Part shown: positions 1-7,182 of the stretch, in pieces
How the letters are laid out: each line of letters opens with the position of its first letter
How positions within the stretch are numbered: position 1 is the first letter of the stretch
From: Anaerolineales bacterium UBA3001
GTDB taxonomy: Bacteria; Chloroflexota; Anaerolineae; Anaerolineales; UBA11657
DNA: 7,452 nucleotides
Reading direction: 5' to 3'
Assembly: GCA_002346435.1 (NCBI GenBank)
Contig: DDZT01000067.1
Location: 1 to 7,452, forward strand
Position numbers and translations under genes: made by a program
The notes under the pieces: model-generated
Seen by the model: the letters and a program-made list of their open reading frames with translations, nothing else
Databases searched by the model: none
What the model was told of the DNA's origin: nothing

Positions 1-1
1 C

Positions 2-571
2 GACCTAGTGGATGATACAGTGCCAATTTTAGGCACTGTTGGCAATGCCGAATTCGATCATTATGAACTACATTTCGCCCTATCACCCAATCCTACAGAC
101 ACGTGGTTCCCTATTGTTTTATCGGGAACCATTCCAGTATCTAATGGAGTATTGGGACAATGGGATACTAATGGCATATCAAATGGGAGATATATTATAA
201 GACTCAGAGCATTTGATTATGACGGCAATCTAATATCTAAAGCTATAGTAAATGATATATCTATAAATAGCGAACAAAAATCAATTACTCAAACTGCAGA
301 TCCTACAGCAGTAGATACCGAAACTACCGACTTTAGTCCTAAAACCACCCCACTCCCCAACCCGATCGATAATCCACAGAAGTCATTCATTTCCAAAGTT
401 CTGTATGAGCAGCAACAGGAGAATGATCATATTAGCACATTTGGTAAAGGGGCCGCATATTCTGTCTTTACATTTTTGACACTAGGATTATATTTACAAC
501 TACGAAGATTACTACGTCCTCATTTACGGCGACTACTTCGAACCATAAGAAATGATTTGCGCCAATCTTAA
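2..571 (+). CDS. C-terminal part of an exported Ig-like protein with a C-terminal membrane anchor (5' truncated)
   Basis: The reading frame is open to the left edge (codons GAC CTA GTG precede the first possible start, a GTG at 8), so this is the 3' end of a longer gene and no start is called. Residue numbers here count that GTG as 1. Residues about 5-85 look like one Ig-like beta-sandwich: 'ILGTVGNAEFDHYELHF', a 'W-P-I' strand, then 'NGVLGQWDTNGISNGRY' and 'LRAFDYDGN'. The 'LG-WDT-G--NG-Y-LRL' pattern is one I recall from Chloroflexota surface proteins and penicillin-binding-protein tails. Residues about 87-147 form a Thr/Pro/Asn-rich stalk. Residues about 148-165 are a single hydrophobic segment, followed by a 22-residue tail with eight arginines containing LRRLLR twice. 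By the positive-inside rule the Ig domain lies outside and the tail in the cytoplasm. The missing N-terminal part could be an enzyme such as a peptidase or cell-wall transglycosylase; nothing here decides this. Confidence 0.75.
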   Translation, partial: DLVDDTVPILGTVGNAEFDHYELHFALSPNPTDTWFPIVLSGTIPVSNGVLGQWDTNGISNGRYIIRLRAFDYDGNLISKAIVNDISINSEQKSITQTADPTAVDTETTDFSPKTTPLPNPIDNPQKSFISKVLYEQQQENDHISTFGKGAAYSVFTFLTLGLYLQLRRLLRPHLRRLLRTIRNDLRQS

Positions 572-606
572 GTCTATCAGTTGCACAATCTAGATGTTAC
601 AATTAA

Positions 607-636
607 TTGACAATCACAATTCAAACAAAATATCTT
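607..636 (+). promoter_or_regulatory. Putative sigma70-type promoter for pth-mfd
   Basis: A perfect TTGACA -35 hexamer at 607-612 is followed after 18 bases by TATCTT at 631-636, a 4/6 match to TATAAT. This would start transcription near 643 and give a leader of roughly 35-45 bases before pth. A better -10-like hexamer, TACAAT at 636-641, is 23 bases from the -35 and so too far to pair with it. The perfect palindrome AACATGTT at 642-649 sits at the predicted start site and could be an operator or chance. The 572-676 spacer shows no terminator for the preceding gene. Confidence 0.4.
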
Positions 637-676
637 ACAATAACATGTTCAAAATCATGTCAAAACAGCAAATTGG

Positions 677-1267
677 ATGTCAATAATGGAAAGGTATCTA
701 ATTGTGGGGCTAGGTAATCCGGGCCAAACATATGCAAGGCAACGTCATAATGTGGGCTTTATGACATTAGATGCAATATCATGCAAACACAATGTGATAT
801 TCACCAAGCACAAAAGCAAAAGCATGATAGCAACTTTGCGACTTAACAATATGAATGTCATCTTGTCAAAACCGCAAACTTTCATGAACTTAAGCGGCCA
901 ATCAGTACAGGAACTAGTGCGATATTATGATATACAACCAGACAACATACTTGTAATTTTTGATGACCTAGATTTACCGATTGGAGATATAAGGATTCGC
1001 AAAAGTGGTGGCTCTTCAGGTCATAAAGGTATGCAATCAGTAATCACTTTGTTAGGTACAAATACTATTCCAAGACTGCGCTTAGGAATTGGAAGGCCAC
1101 CGGCAAACGTAGACCCTAAAGATTATGTTCTTAAACCTTTTTCCGAACAACAAAAAAGTCATATGAACTCTCTGATTCCAAAAGTAATCGAAGCTGTAGA
1201 GTCTTTTGTAATTGATGGGATTAATACTTCTATGAGTAATTACAATTATACAAGTCCAAAGGAATGA
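677..1267 (+). CDS. pth: Peptidyl-tRNA hydrolase (Pth family)
   Basis: This cytoplasmic enzyme cleaves the ester bond of peptidyl-tRNAs that drop off ribosomes, recycling tRNA. At 196 residues it has the usual family length. Visible landmarks are 'LIVGLGNPG' with N14, the 'RHNVGF' motif with the catalytic histidine H24, 'KPQTFMNLSG' with N71, and 'FDDLDLPIG' with D96. These align with E. coli N10, H20, N68 and D93. The lid region reads GGSSGHKGMQS, so the position of E. coli N114 is K117 here, a substitution I believe occurs in other bacterial homologues. Two starts are possible: ATG 677 and ATG 686 (M4). The latter gives MERYLIVGLGNPG, closer to the E. coli N-terminus, and neither has a good Shine-Dalgarno site. 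The stop overlaps the start of mfd (ATGA, 1264-1267), implying coupled translation. Identity is firm; the start is not. Confidence 0.97.
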   Translation: MSIMERYLIVGLGNPGQTYARQRHNVGFMTLDAISCKHNVIFTKHKSKSMIATLRLNNMNVILSKPQTFMNLSGQSVQELVRYYDIQPDNILVIFDDLDLPIGDIRIRKSGGSSGHKGMQSVITLLGTNTIPRLRLGIGRPPANVDPKDYVLKPFSEQQKSHMNSLIPKVIEAVESFVIDGINTSMSNYNYTSPKE

Positions 1268-4200
1268 ATCTAGAAGGTCTACTACCTTACATCCGAACTA
1301 TACCCGCATATACGGATACACTCAATTTAGTAGGCGGCTCGCAATCGGACTCAGGGCACACAATAGCTCTGGACATACCTAGCGCAGCTCGCCCATCAAT
1401 AATCGCAGCTTTAAATGCCGACCTGCAACGTCCAATATTAGTGTTAACATCTCACGACAACCGTGCTCGCATATTGCAACACGAATCATTTATCTGGAAT
1501 CCTGATTCTGACTTCCAGCATTACCCTGAGCCAAACTGTGCTCACTACCAACGTTCACCACGTGGACCTCGTGCTATCCAACAAAGGATTGCTACCATGA
1601 CCGAATTTATCCGGCAAGACAATGACCAATATGTCTGCGGAGTGAGTAGCGCACGCGCCCTTATGACTGCGACTCTTCCAATAGATATTTTCAATATATA
1701 TTGGAAATCTATATTTGTAGGAGACAACATACGATTAAACAAACTTCTCAAAACATTGACTGACTCTGGTTACACACATAACACAATGGTGGTATCACCA
1801 GGGGAACATAGTAGAAGAGGCGGCATCCTAGATATATGGCCACCTGCAGACTCATTTCCGACCCGCGTTGAGTTTTTTGGAGAAAGCATTGAAAGCATGC
1901 GCCGTTTCGACCCATCGACTCAACGTTCAATCAACAAGGTTAATGTGTTAAATATCCAGCCTGGACGTGAAACTCTGCCCAAAAATGGTCCGGCAGCAAT
2001 CCCGCAACTAAAGGAACAATGGTCATCTGTAAATAATCCAAATATTGTTGCCGACCACCAGCATGACTTTGAATTACTTAGTACTGGGTCTACATTTCCA
2101 GAACTAGAGTATTATATTAAATGGTTACATCCTGACGCAGGCACTCTCTTGGACTATTTGCCAAATAACTCATTGATAATAGTTGATAACTGGCAAGAGT
2201 TCGTTCTCACAGTACATGAATTTGAAAAACAAGCCCTAAATCTACGTGCGGAACAGATTGACAGCAAATCACTGCCAGATAATGCGCCTACTCCATATGC
2301 TTCATGGTCAGAAATTCTGGACCAACTATCTAGATTAACTATACTTTGTCTATCAGGCTCATCTACAGAACCAGACTCCGATTTAGGATCAGCTTTCACA
2401 CCTGAAATTCCTCATGGTGGTCAAATGCAATCCGTAATTAAGCAACTAGAAACATTCGCTATAAATGAAGAACGTGCGATAGTGGTTACTCGGCAAGCAG
2501 CCCGTTTAAGTAACTTATGGAATGTACATTCTAATGCTGACGATAATGCAACTAACAACGATAGCACTCTCCAAACTTCTGTTAGTGATTTACCAGAGAA
2601 TTGGTCGCCATTATTTATACAAGGCATCATTGATGCTGGCTTTACACTGAAACCAAGTGCCTTGCACATATTGTCGGATTCAGAAATATTTGGCTGGCGT
2701 CCACCAGAGCCACGACAAATCAAATCAGAATCCAACACAGACAAACAAAAAGATATTTTTTTTGATTTCGTCTCCGAAGATCTCGTAGTACATATTGAGC
2801 ATGGAATAGGGAGATTCATAGAATTGGTCACACGAAAAATAGATAATATGTCCCGCGAGTATCTACACATTAAGTATGCTAAAGGTGATACGCTTTATGT
2901 CCCTGTAACCCAGGCAGATCGACTAACTCGATATGTAGGACCCGACAAAAAAACCCCCTCGCTTTCATACCTTGGTGGAGCCGAATGGGCACGTGCGAGA
3001 GAACGCACTCAAGTAGCAGTCGAAGAAGTAGCAAAAGAACTACTGGAACTTTACGCAAAACGTAAAACCGCAGTGGGCCATGCATTTGCTAATGACACAC
3101 CTTGGCAAATCGAACTAGAATCATCTTTTCCATATGTTGAAACTCAAGACCAGCGTACGGCATTGGAGGAAATCAAACACGACATGCAGCTTCCTAGACC
3201 AATGGACAGATTAATATGTGGTGACGTCGGTTACGGCAAAACGGAAGTGGCATTGAGAGCAGCTTTCAAGGCAGTTATGGATGGTAAACAGGTTGCAGTA
3301 CTAGTGCCTACTACTGTGCTTGCACAACAACATTACCTAACCTTTCAACAACGAATGTCAACTTTTCCTGTTCATATAGAAATGTTGTCTCGCTTCAAGA
3401 GCAAAGCCGAACAAGAGGACATTATTACAGCTATATCAAAAGGAAAAGTCGATATAGTCATAGGCACTCATAGACTCGTACAATCTGATGTAATGTTCAA
3501 CGACCTAGGACTCTTAATTATTGACGAAGAACAGCGCTTTGGCGTTACCCATAAAGAATATCTAAAGCAATTAAGAACTACTATAGATGTTCTAACAATG
3601 ACCGCCACACCAATTCCACGCACACTATACATGACTCTTACTGGCGCTCGTGACATCAGCACGATAAATACTGCCCCTGAATCTCGCTTACCCGTAATTA
3701 CACAGGTAGCTCAATTCAGCAAAACTCTAATTCGAGAGGCGATATTGCAAGAGTTAGACCGTGATGGTCAAATATTTTTTGTCCATAACAGAGTAGAGAC
3801 AATAGACAGTGTAGCCAAGCTTGTGGCTGATTTTGTTCCAGAGGTCAGGATAATTGTAGCCCACGGCCAAATGCCTGAAAAACATCTGGAAAAAGCTATG
3901 AAATCCTTCGTTCTCCATGAATATGATCTATTAGTATGCACCTCAATTATTGAGAGTGGGTTAGATATCCCAAACGTTAATACATTAATAGTAGATCGAG
4001 CAGACATATTTGGACTTGCCCAACTCTATCAGTTAAGGGGCCGCGTAGGTCGTGGAGTCAAACGTGCTTATGCTTATTTTCTTTATCATGACCATAAAAG
4101 GAGGCTAATTAGTAAAGATGCACGGATGCGCTTAGACACTGTATCTGAAAACACGCATATTGGGGCTGGATATTCAATAGCTATGCGCGATCTAGAAATG

Positions 4201-4803
4201 CGTGGAGCTGGAGACATGTTAGGGAAACGACAGCATGGTCACATGGCAGCAGTAGGATTTCACCTCTATACTAGATTACTGCGCAAAGCTATAACCAAAA
4301 ATAAGGCTGGGAATGAAAAAGACAATCAAAACGAACTGCCGAACTACGATCTTTCCTTAGTATCAGTTGAATTACCATTTGAAGTGGGAATTCCTAAAAC
4401 ATATATTACTGATCGGAGGATGCGCATGCAACTGTATCAACGCATGGCCGAACTTGACAATGACGATAGTGTCCAGGACATTGCCGCAGAATTAAATGAC
4501 CGGTTTGGCAAGCCACCAGAATCTGTAGAAAATTTAATATTTCAATTAAAAGTAAAATTGTTAGCGCATAAAGCGCAAATCGATTCTATTAATGTAGAAG
4601 GAAAGAAAATATCATTGCGATGTCGCAGCATAGAAGATAAACACCTACAGAGGCACCTAGCCGATAACATGCCAAGCGATACTAGAATTACTCGAGGTAA
4701 AATATTGCTGTCAATAGAAAACAACAATCAGGAATGGAAAGATTTGTTAATACAATCACTAGATATACTTATTTCATGCATTAATGCCAGAATTCCAGTT
4801 TGA
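1264..4803 (+). CDS. mfd: Transcription-repair coupling factor Mfd (TRCF)
   Basis: Mfd is a DNA translocase that pushes or removes RNA polymerase stalled at lesions and recruits UvrA for nucleotide excision repair. At 1179 residues it is full length (E. coli 1148). The UvrB-like N-terminal region includes 'PGEHSRRGGILDIWPP' and 'RVEFFGESIESMRRFD'. R185, R201 and F205 have exactly the spacing of the E. coli UvrA-contacting residues R165, R181 and F185. The CarD-like RNA-polymerase-interacting domain begins near residue 500 ('VVHIEHGIGRF', 508-518). The translocase shows Walker A GDVGYGKT (653-660), motif Ia PTTVLAQQH (682-690), GTHR (734-737), Walker B DEEQ (754-757), TATPIPRT (780-787), IIESGLDIPN (895-904) and motif VI QLRGRVGRG (923-931). 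The RecG-like translocation segment is at 975-987 (RDLEMRGAGDMLG), and the C-terminal TRCF domain spans about 1030-1135. AAAGGA abuts the ATG and is too close to act as a normal ribosome site, so coupling to pth is likely. All catalytic motifs are intact. Confidence 0.98.
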   Translation: MNLEGLLPYIRTIPAYTDTLNLVGGSQSDSGHTIALDIPSAARPSIIAALNADLQRPILVLTSHDNRARILQHESFIWNPDSDFQHYPEPNCAHYQRSPRGPRAIQQRIATMTEFIRQDNDQYVCGVSSARALMTATLPIDIFNIYWKSIFVGDNIRLNKLLKTLTDSGYTHNTMVVSPGEHSRRGGILDIWPPADSFPTRVEFFGESIESMRRFDPSTQRSINKVNVLNIQPGRETLPKNGPAAIPQLKEQWSSVNNPNIVADHQHDFELLSTGSTFPELEYYIKWLHPDAGTLLDYLPNNSLIIVDNWQEFVLTVHEFEKQALNLRAEQIDSKSLPDNAPTPYASWSEILDQLSRLTILCLSGSSTEPDSDLGSAFTPEIPHGGQMQSVIKQLETFAINEERAIVVTRQAARLSNLWNVHSNADDNATNNDSTLQTSVSDLPENWSPLFIQGIIDAGFTLKPSALHILSDSEIFGWRPPEPRQIKSESNTDKQKDIFFDFVSEDLVVHIEHGIGRFIELVTRKIDNMSREYLHIKYAKGDTLYVPVTQADRLTRYVGPDKKTPSLSYLGGAEWARARERTQVAVEEVAKELLELYAKRKTAVGHAFANDTPWQIELESSFPYVETQDQRTALEEIKHDMQLPRPMDRLICGDVGYGKTEVALRAAFKAVMDGKQVAVLVPTTVLAQQHYLTFQQRMSTFPVHIEMLSRFKSKAEQEDIITAISKGKVDIVIGTHRLVQSDVMFNDLGLLIIDEEQRFGVTHKEYLKQLRTTIDVLTMTATPIPRTLYMTLTGARDISTINTAPESRLPVITQVAQFSKTLIREAILQELDRDGQIFFVHNRVETIDSVAKLVADFVPEVRIIVAHGQMPEKHLEKAMKSFVLHEYDLLVCTSIIESGLDIPNVNTLIVDRADIFGLAQLYQLRGRVGRGVKRAYAYFLYHDHKRRLISKDARMRLDTVSENTHIGAGYSIAMRDLEMRGAGDMLGKRQHGHMAAVGFHLYTRLLRKAITKNKAGNEKDNQNELPNYDLSLVSVELPFEVGIPKTYITDRRMRMQLYQRMAELDNDDSVQDIAAELNDRFGKPPESVENLIFQLKVKLLAHKAQIDSINVEGKKISLRCRSIEDKHLQRHLADNMPSDTRITRGKILLSIENNNQEWKDLLIQSLDILISCINARIPV

Positions 4804-4818
4804 CGCTATCCTCCCTAT

Positions 4819-4848
4819 TTGGTAAACTGCCATATCCATCACTATAAT
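4819..4848 (+). promoter_or_regulatory. Putative sigma70-type promoter for the 418-residue surface protein and permease
   Basis: A perfect TATAAT sits at 4843-4848 in the 66-base gap after mfd. Eighteen bases upstream is TTGGTA at 4819-4824 (4/6 to TTGACA). The predicted transcription start near 4855 leaves a leader of only about 15 bases before the ATG at 4870, and that leader has no Shine-Dalgarno sequence. This would separate the envelope/transport genes from pth-mfd, although readthrough is possible because no terminator hairpin is visible in the gap. Confidence 0.42.
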
Positions 4849-4869
4849 TTTCATGTCAGTTACTAGTCA

Positions 4870-6126
4870 ATGCAACTATCCCCACTTCGAACCACATTAG
4901 TAGCCACTTTCACCACTGTCTGTTTGTTGTTTGTGGCTTGGATATTACTCAAGCCTGACGACACCTTACTGAGTGATGCCAATTTTGAATACGAAGTAAT
5001 TTCACCAAATGCCGACAACATATATGACGTGACTAAAGTAACGTATACCTTAGAACAACCAGCTAATGTATCAATATTCTTTCTAGATAATGATGGGAAA
5101 CGTTATGATTTCCGCCGCAATAAGCCACGTCAGTCTGGTGAGCACAATTTGCTTTTCTCCGGGATAGTAAACGGATTCTCAAAACCAAGTGATTCTGTCG
5201 AAGGAACTATTGTTTCACGCATACTTCCAAATGACGAGTATCAATGGGTTGTTGAAGCTAATAATCAACAAGCCAGCGAGAGAAAAACTGGAAGCCTGAC
5301 TATACAGCTTGCCGACGATACCCTTCCTGATATGCGCGGATTCAGTGTCTCACCTATCCTTTTTACCCCTAACAGGGATGGTATTAGTGATCGCATTTGG
5401 ATCAATCTTTTCCTAACTAAAGAAGCCCATGTTGATGTGTATATGATTGATAATAACGAAAACCATTTGCCTATTGCGGAACGTGCAGGTAATACTCCGA
5501 TAGATCAACCAGGCATGCACACATTTGAATACGAGGGAGGAGTTGATTTAGGAGTTAGCCCACCACCCGATGGAACTTATAAGGTAATAGCAAACTCGCT
5601 AGATGCAATTGGCCAAAAAGTAAGCGTAGAAGGACAGTTGGAAATCAAACATGGTGGCGTCCCACGCGCAGACATTGTTAATGCAAATGTTGAATTTGCG
5701 GACACGACTATAGTTCAAGGGAATGAGATAATGTTCGCTCTTACCGTCGAGAACTATGGTACATCTCCTATTCGCACCAGTGGTCCAGAACCAGGATTTC
5801 AATATACTCAAAATGAGAACTCAAACACACATGGTTGGTATGAAGAATCCGGGGCATGGCGGATCGGAATTGATTGTGACACTTGCATACGAGACTATCC
5901 CTGGCGTTGGGCACTCGGCGCAAAACATGAATTAACAAAAATAGGAGAATATTGGTATCTCATGCCTGGAGAAAGAGCAACTATTACAGGCGCTATAACA
6001 ATCACCGACGTACCGGCACGTAACCCCCTTTACTTCTGGGCCGGACTAATTCATGAGGACGTAGAAATATCAAACGTCAACAATCGGGTTGATCCTCATT
6101 TCATTACTATAGTACCCAAATACTGA
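4870..6126 (+). CDS. Membrane-anchored extracytoplasmic protein with two tandem FlgD-like Ig modules and a C-terminal Ig-like module
   Basis: Function unknown. An in-frame TAG at 4864-4866 lies just upstream and the membrane segment follows at once, which fixes the start at 4870. Residues 10-27 form one hydrophobic helix after a short basic N-terminus (R7), consistent with a signal anchor and an outside body. Two modules share a pattern: S45-P-N-A-D-N-I-Y-D53 and T166-P-N-R-D-G-I-S-D174. Each is followed by alternating hydrophobic strands, an 'A-V-[SD]-[IV]' strand and a D/N-rich turn, as in the 'SPNGDG-D' repeats of FlgD-like and secretion-related Ig domains. From about 267 a CARDB-like module follows ('ALTVENYGTSPI'), then a Trp-rich end ('YPWRWALG', 'FWAGLIHEDVE'). 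The only cysteines outside the helix form C336-D-T-C339. The permease starts 7-16 bases downstream, suggesting co-transcription. Roles in solute capture, adhesion or envelope structure are all possible. Confidence 0.88.
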   Translation: MQLSPLRTTLVATFTTVCLLFVAWILLKPDDTLLSDANFEYEVISPNADNIYDVTKVTYTLEQPANVSIFFLDNDGKRYDFRRNKPRQSGEHNLLFSGIVNGFSKPSDSVEGTIVSRILPNDEYQWVVEANNQQASERKTGSLTIQLADDTLPDMRGFSVSPILFTPNRDGISDRIWINLFLTKEAHVDVYMIDNNENHLPIAERAGNTPIDQPGMHTFEYEGGVDLGVSPPPDGTYKVIANSLDAIGQKVSVEGQLEIKHGGVPRADIVNANVEFADTTIVQGNEIMFALTVENYGTSPIRTSGPEPGFQYTQNENSNTHGWYEESGAWRIGIDCDTCIRDYPWRWALGAKHELTKIGEYWYLMPGERATITGAITITDVPARNPLYFWAGLIHEDVEISNVNNRVDPHFITIVPKY

Positions 6127-6133
6127 CCCGTCC

Positions 6134-6988
6134 GTGAAAAACATGAGTAATATCACCTCACCTAGTTTCCAGTCAAAGACTACAGACCGACTGGCCAACC
6201 TGCCTTGGTGGGCAATATTTATATTATTCGCAGCAACATTTTTCGTTTATAGCTTTATAACGAATGAACTTTATCAGGAAGTAATAAAGAAACTAGTGGT
6301 CGGCATACGTTTGACACTAATGGTTACTATAATAGCTTACATCTTTGCAATAACAATAGGTCTATTGACCGGATTGGGACAACTATCAAGTAACATTATA
6401 ATCAGAAATATTGCACTACTATATGTCCAAGTAATTCGTGGAGTGCCTATTATTGTACAAATTTTCTACACTGCTTTTGTAATAGTCCCAGCCGCAATTG
6501 TTGCTATAAACCTCTTAGGCGCCCGACTCGCATCAATAGGATGGATGCCAATAGACAATGTCTTGACGAACTTGAGTATTCGCGATGTGAATTTTATTGC
6601 CCGCGGTATAATCGCACTTGCTATCTCATATGGCGCATTCTCTGCAGAGATATTTCGTGCCGGTATACAATCCATTTCGGCTGGACAAGTGGAAGCAGCT
6701 CAAGCACTTGGCCTGACACGATTCCAATCCCTAAAGTTAATTATTTTGCCCCAAGCCATTAGAAGAGTGCTCCCCCCATTGGGAAACGATTTCATTGCTA
6801 TGCTTAAGGAATCTTCTCTAGTTTCGGTATTAGGCGTAAATGAAATAACACATCTTGGCAAAAAATATGCGGCAGCCTCCTTTCGCTTTCCTGAAACATA
6901 TAATACACTTGCATTTCTATACTTAAGCATGACACTCATATTGTCAATGGGAGTAAAAGTCATGGAAAGAAAACTTAAAACCGATTGA
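6134..6988 (+). CDS. Amino-acid-type ABC transporter permease (His/Glu/Gln/Arg/opine family)
   Basis: This is an inner-membrane subunit of a polar amino acid importer. Hydrophobic segments lie at about 25-43, 54-81, 93-128, 158-180 and near 260-277. 'VIRGVPIIVQIFY' (100-112) is the family hallmark of HisM/HisQ/GlnP-type permeases. The cytoplasmic EAA loop that docks the ATPase is clear: E187-A-A, G193, and 'IILP' ending at P206. At 284 residues the length is normal. The start is uncertain: GTG 6134 gives the listed frame and ATG 6143 (M4) is equally plausible, and neither has a recognisable Shine-Dalgarno site. The gene ends in tandem TGA TGA (6986-6991). No cognate binding protein or ATPase is present in the window, and the BMP-family lipoprotein downstream belongs to a different importer class. 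The substrate cannot be deduced beyond the amino-acid family; the close upstream gene could be functionally linked. Confidence 0.93.
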   Translation: MKNMSNITSPSFQSKTTDRLANLPWWAIFILFAATFFVYSFITNELYQEVIKKLVVGIRLTLMVTIIAYIFAITIGLLTGLGQLSSNIIIRNIALLYVQVIRGVPIIVQIFYTAFVIVPAAIVAINLLGARLASIGWMPIDNVLTNLSIRDVNFIARGIIALAISYGAFSAEIFRAGIQSISAGQVEAAQALGLTRFQSLKLIILPQAIRRVLPPLGNDFIAMLKESSLVSVLGVNEITHLGKKYAAASFRFPETYNTLAFLYLSMTLILSMGVKVMERKLKTD

Positions 6989-7006
6989 TGAATAATTCCT
7001 GGTGTA

Positions 7007-7084
7007 TGTGTATTGGGCGGGGACACATATTTGCATCTATCTAAGCAATAATGTAGCTGGATGGTGTTGTGCCCCGCAAACACA
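7007..7084 (+). promoter_or_regulatory. Large imperfect stem-loop in the 194-base gap before the BMP gene
   Basis: An inverted repeat pairs TGTGT (7007-7011) with ACACA (7080-7084), GCGGGG (7017-7022) with CCCCGC (7072-7077), and CACA (7024-7027) with TGTG (7068-7071), with A7023 bulged and a small internal loop. The 40-base apical region holds a minor TTGC/GCAA hairpin (7031-7034 and 7045-7048). No T-run follows on either strand, so it does not look like a standard intrinsic terminator. It could end or protect the upstream transcript, or be part of a structured leader. I did not recognise a known riboswitch core in it. Confidence 0.35.
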
Positions 7085-7095
7085 AATCTAACAAG

Positions 7096-7138
7096 TTTAT
7101 GTTTTGTACATTCATTCCATAAATGGTGTTGATCCATT
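7096..7138 (+). repeat. Two overlapping inverted repeats in the BMP leader region
   Basis: TTTATG at 7096-7101 is complementary to CATAAA at 7118-7123, with a 16-base loop containing the palindrome TGTACA. AATGG at 7122-7126 is complementary to CCATT at 7134-7138, with a 7-base loop. The two stems share bases 7122-7123, so in RNA they could not both form completely. They may instead mark protein-binding half-sites near the promoter. The stems are short and AT-rich, so chance remains possible. Confidence 0.25.
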
Positions 7139-7170
7139 AAAGTAAAAAGGTAAAAGTCTAAATTATATAT

Positions 7171-7176
7171 AGGAGG
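7171..7176 (+). promoter_or_regulatory. Strong Shine-Dalgarno site of the BMP-family lipoprotein gene
   Basis: AGGAGG lies six bases before the ATG at 7183, a consensus sequence at good spacing. It fixes the start of the last gene. It also stands out because none of the other start codons in the window has a comparable site, implying high translation of this binding protein. A distinct promoter is not certain: TTGATC at 7129-7134 followed by TAAAAG at 7151-7156 is only a weak candidate. Confidence 0.85.
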
Positions 7177-7182
7177 AAACAA

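Noticed and set aside
642..660. AACATGTT palindrome and ACATG/CATGT repeat as a defined operator upstream of pth
   Set aside because: The elements are only 5-8 bases in AT-rich DNA and no regulator gene is nearby. They are mentioned only as part of the promoter entry.
2421..2870. Minus-strand open frame of 149 codons inside mfd
   Set aside because: It lies wholly antisense to an intact mfd that has conserved motifs on both sides, and its product is Ser/Cys-rich with no recognisable family feature.
6541..6762. Plus-strand 73-codon frame inside the permease
   Set aside because: It is an alternative frame of the permease gene across its EAA-loop region, with no independent start signal.
6988..7044. 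An 18-codon ORF starting at ATG 6988, overlapping the permease stop (TGATG) and encoding a two-cysteine peptide
   Set aside because: It has no ribosome site or similarity that I can recognise and runs into the inverted repeat. An ORF this short is expected by chance, although a leader peptide cannot be excluded.
7017..7077. GCGGGG/CCCCGC hairpin as a Rho-independent terminator
   Set aside because: The loop is about 40 bases or more and no T-run follows the stem on either strand, so it does not meet the usual intrinsic terminator pattern.
6700..7182. Minus-strand open frame of 160 codons covering the permease 3' end and the intergenic gap
   Set aside because: It overlaps the conserved permease C-terminal half in antisense, starts inside the BMP Shine-Dalgarno region, and its translation shows no domain-like pattern.
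6989..7182. Purine or guanidine riboswitch before the BMP gene
   Set aside because: I looked for the conserved purine-aptamer and ykkC core motifs and did not find them, so no class is assigned.
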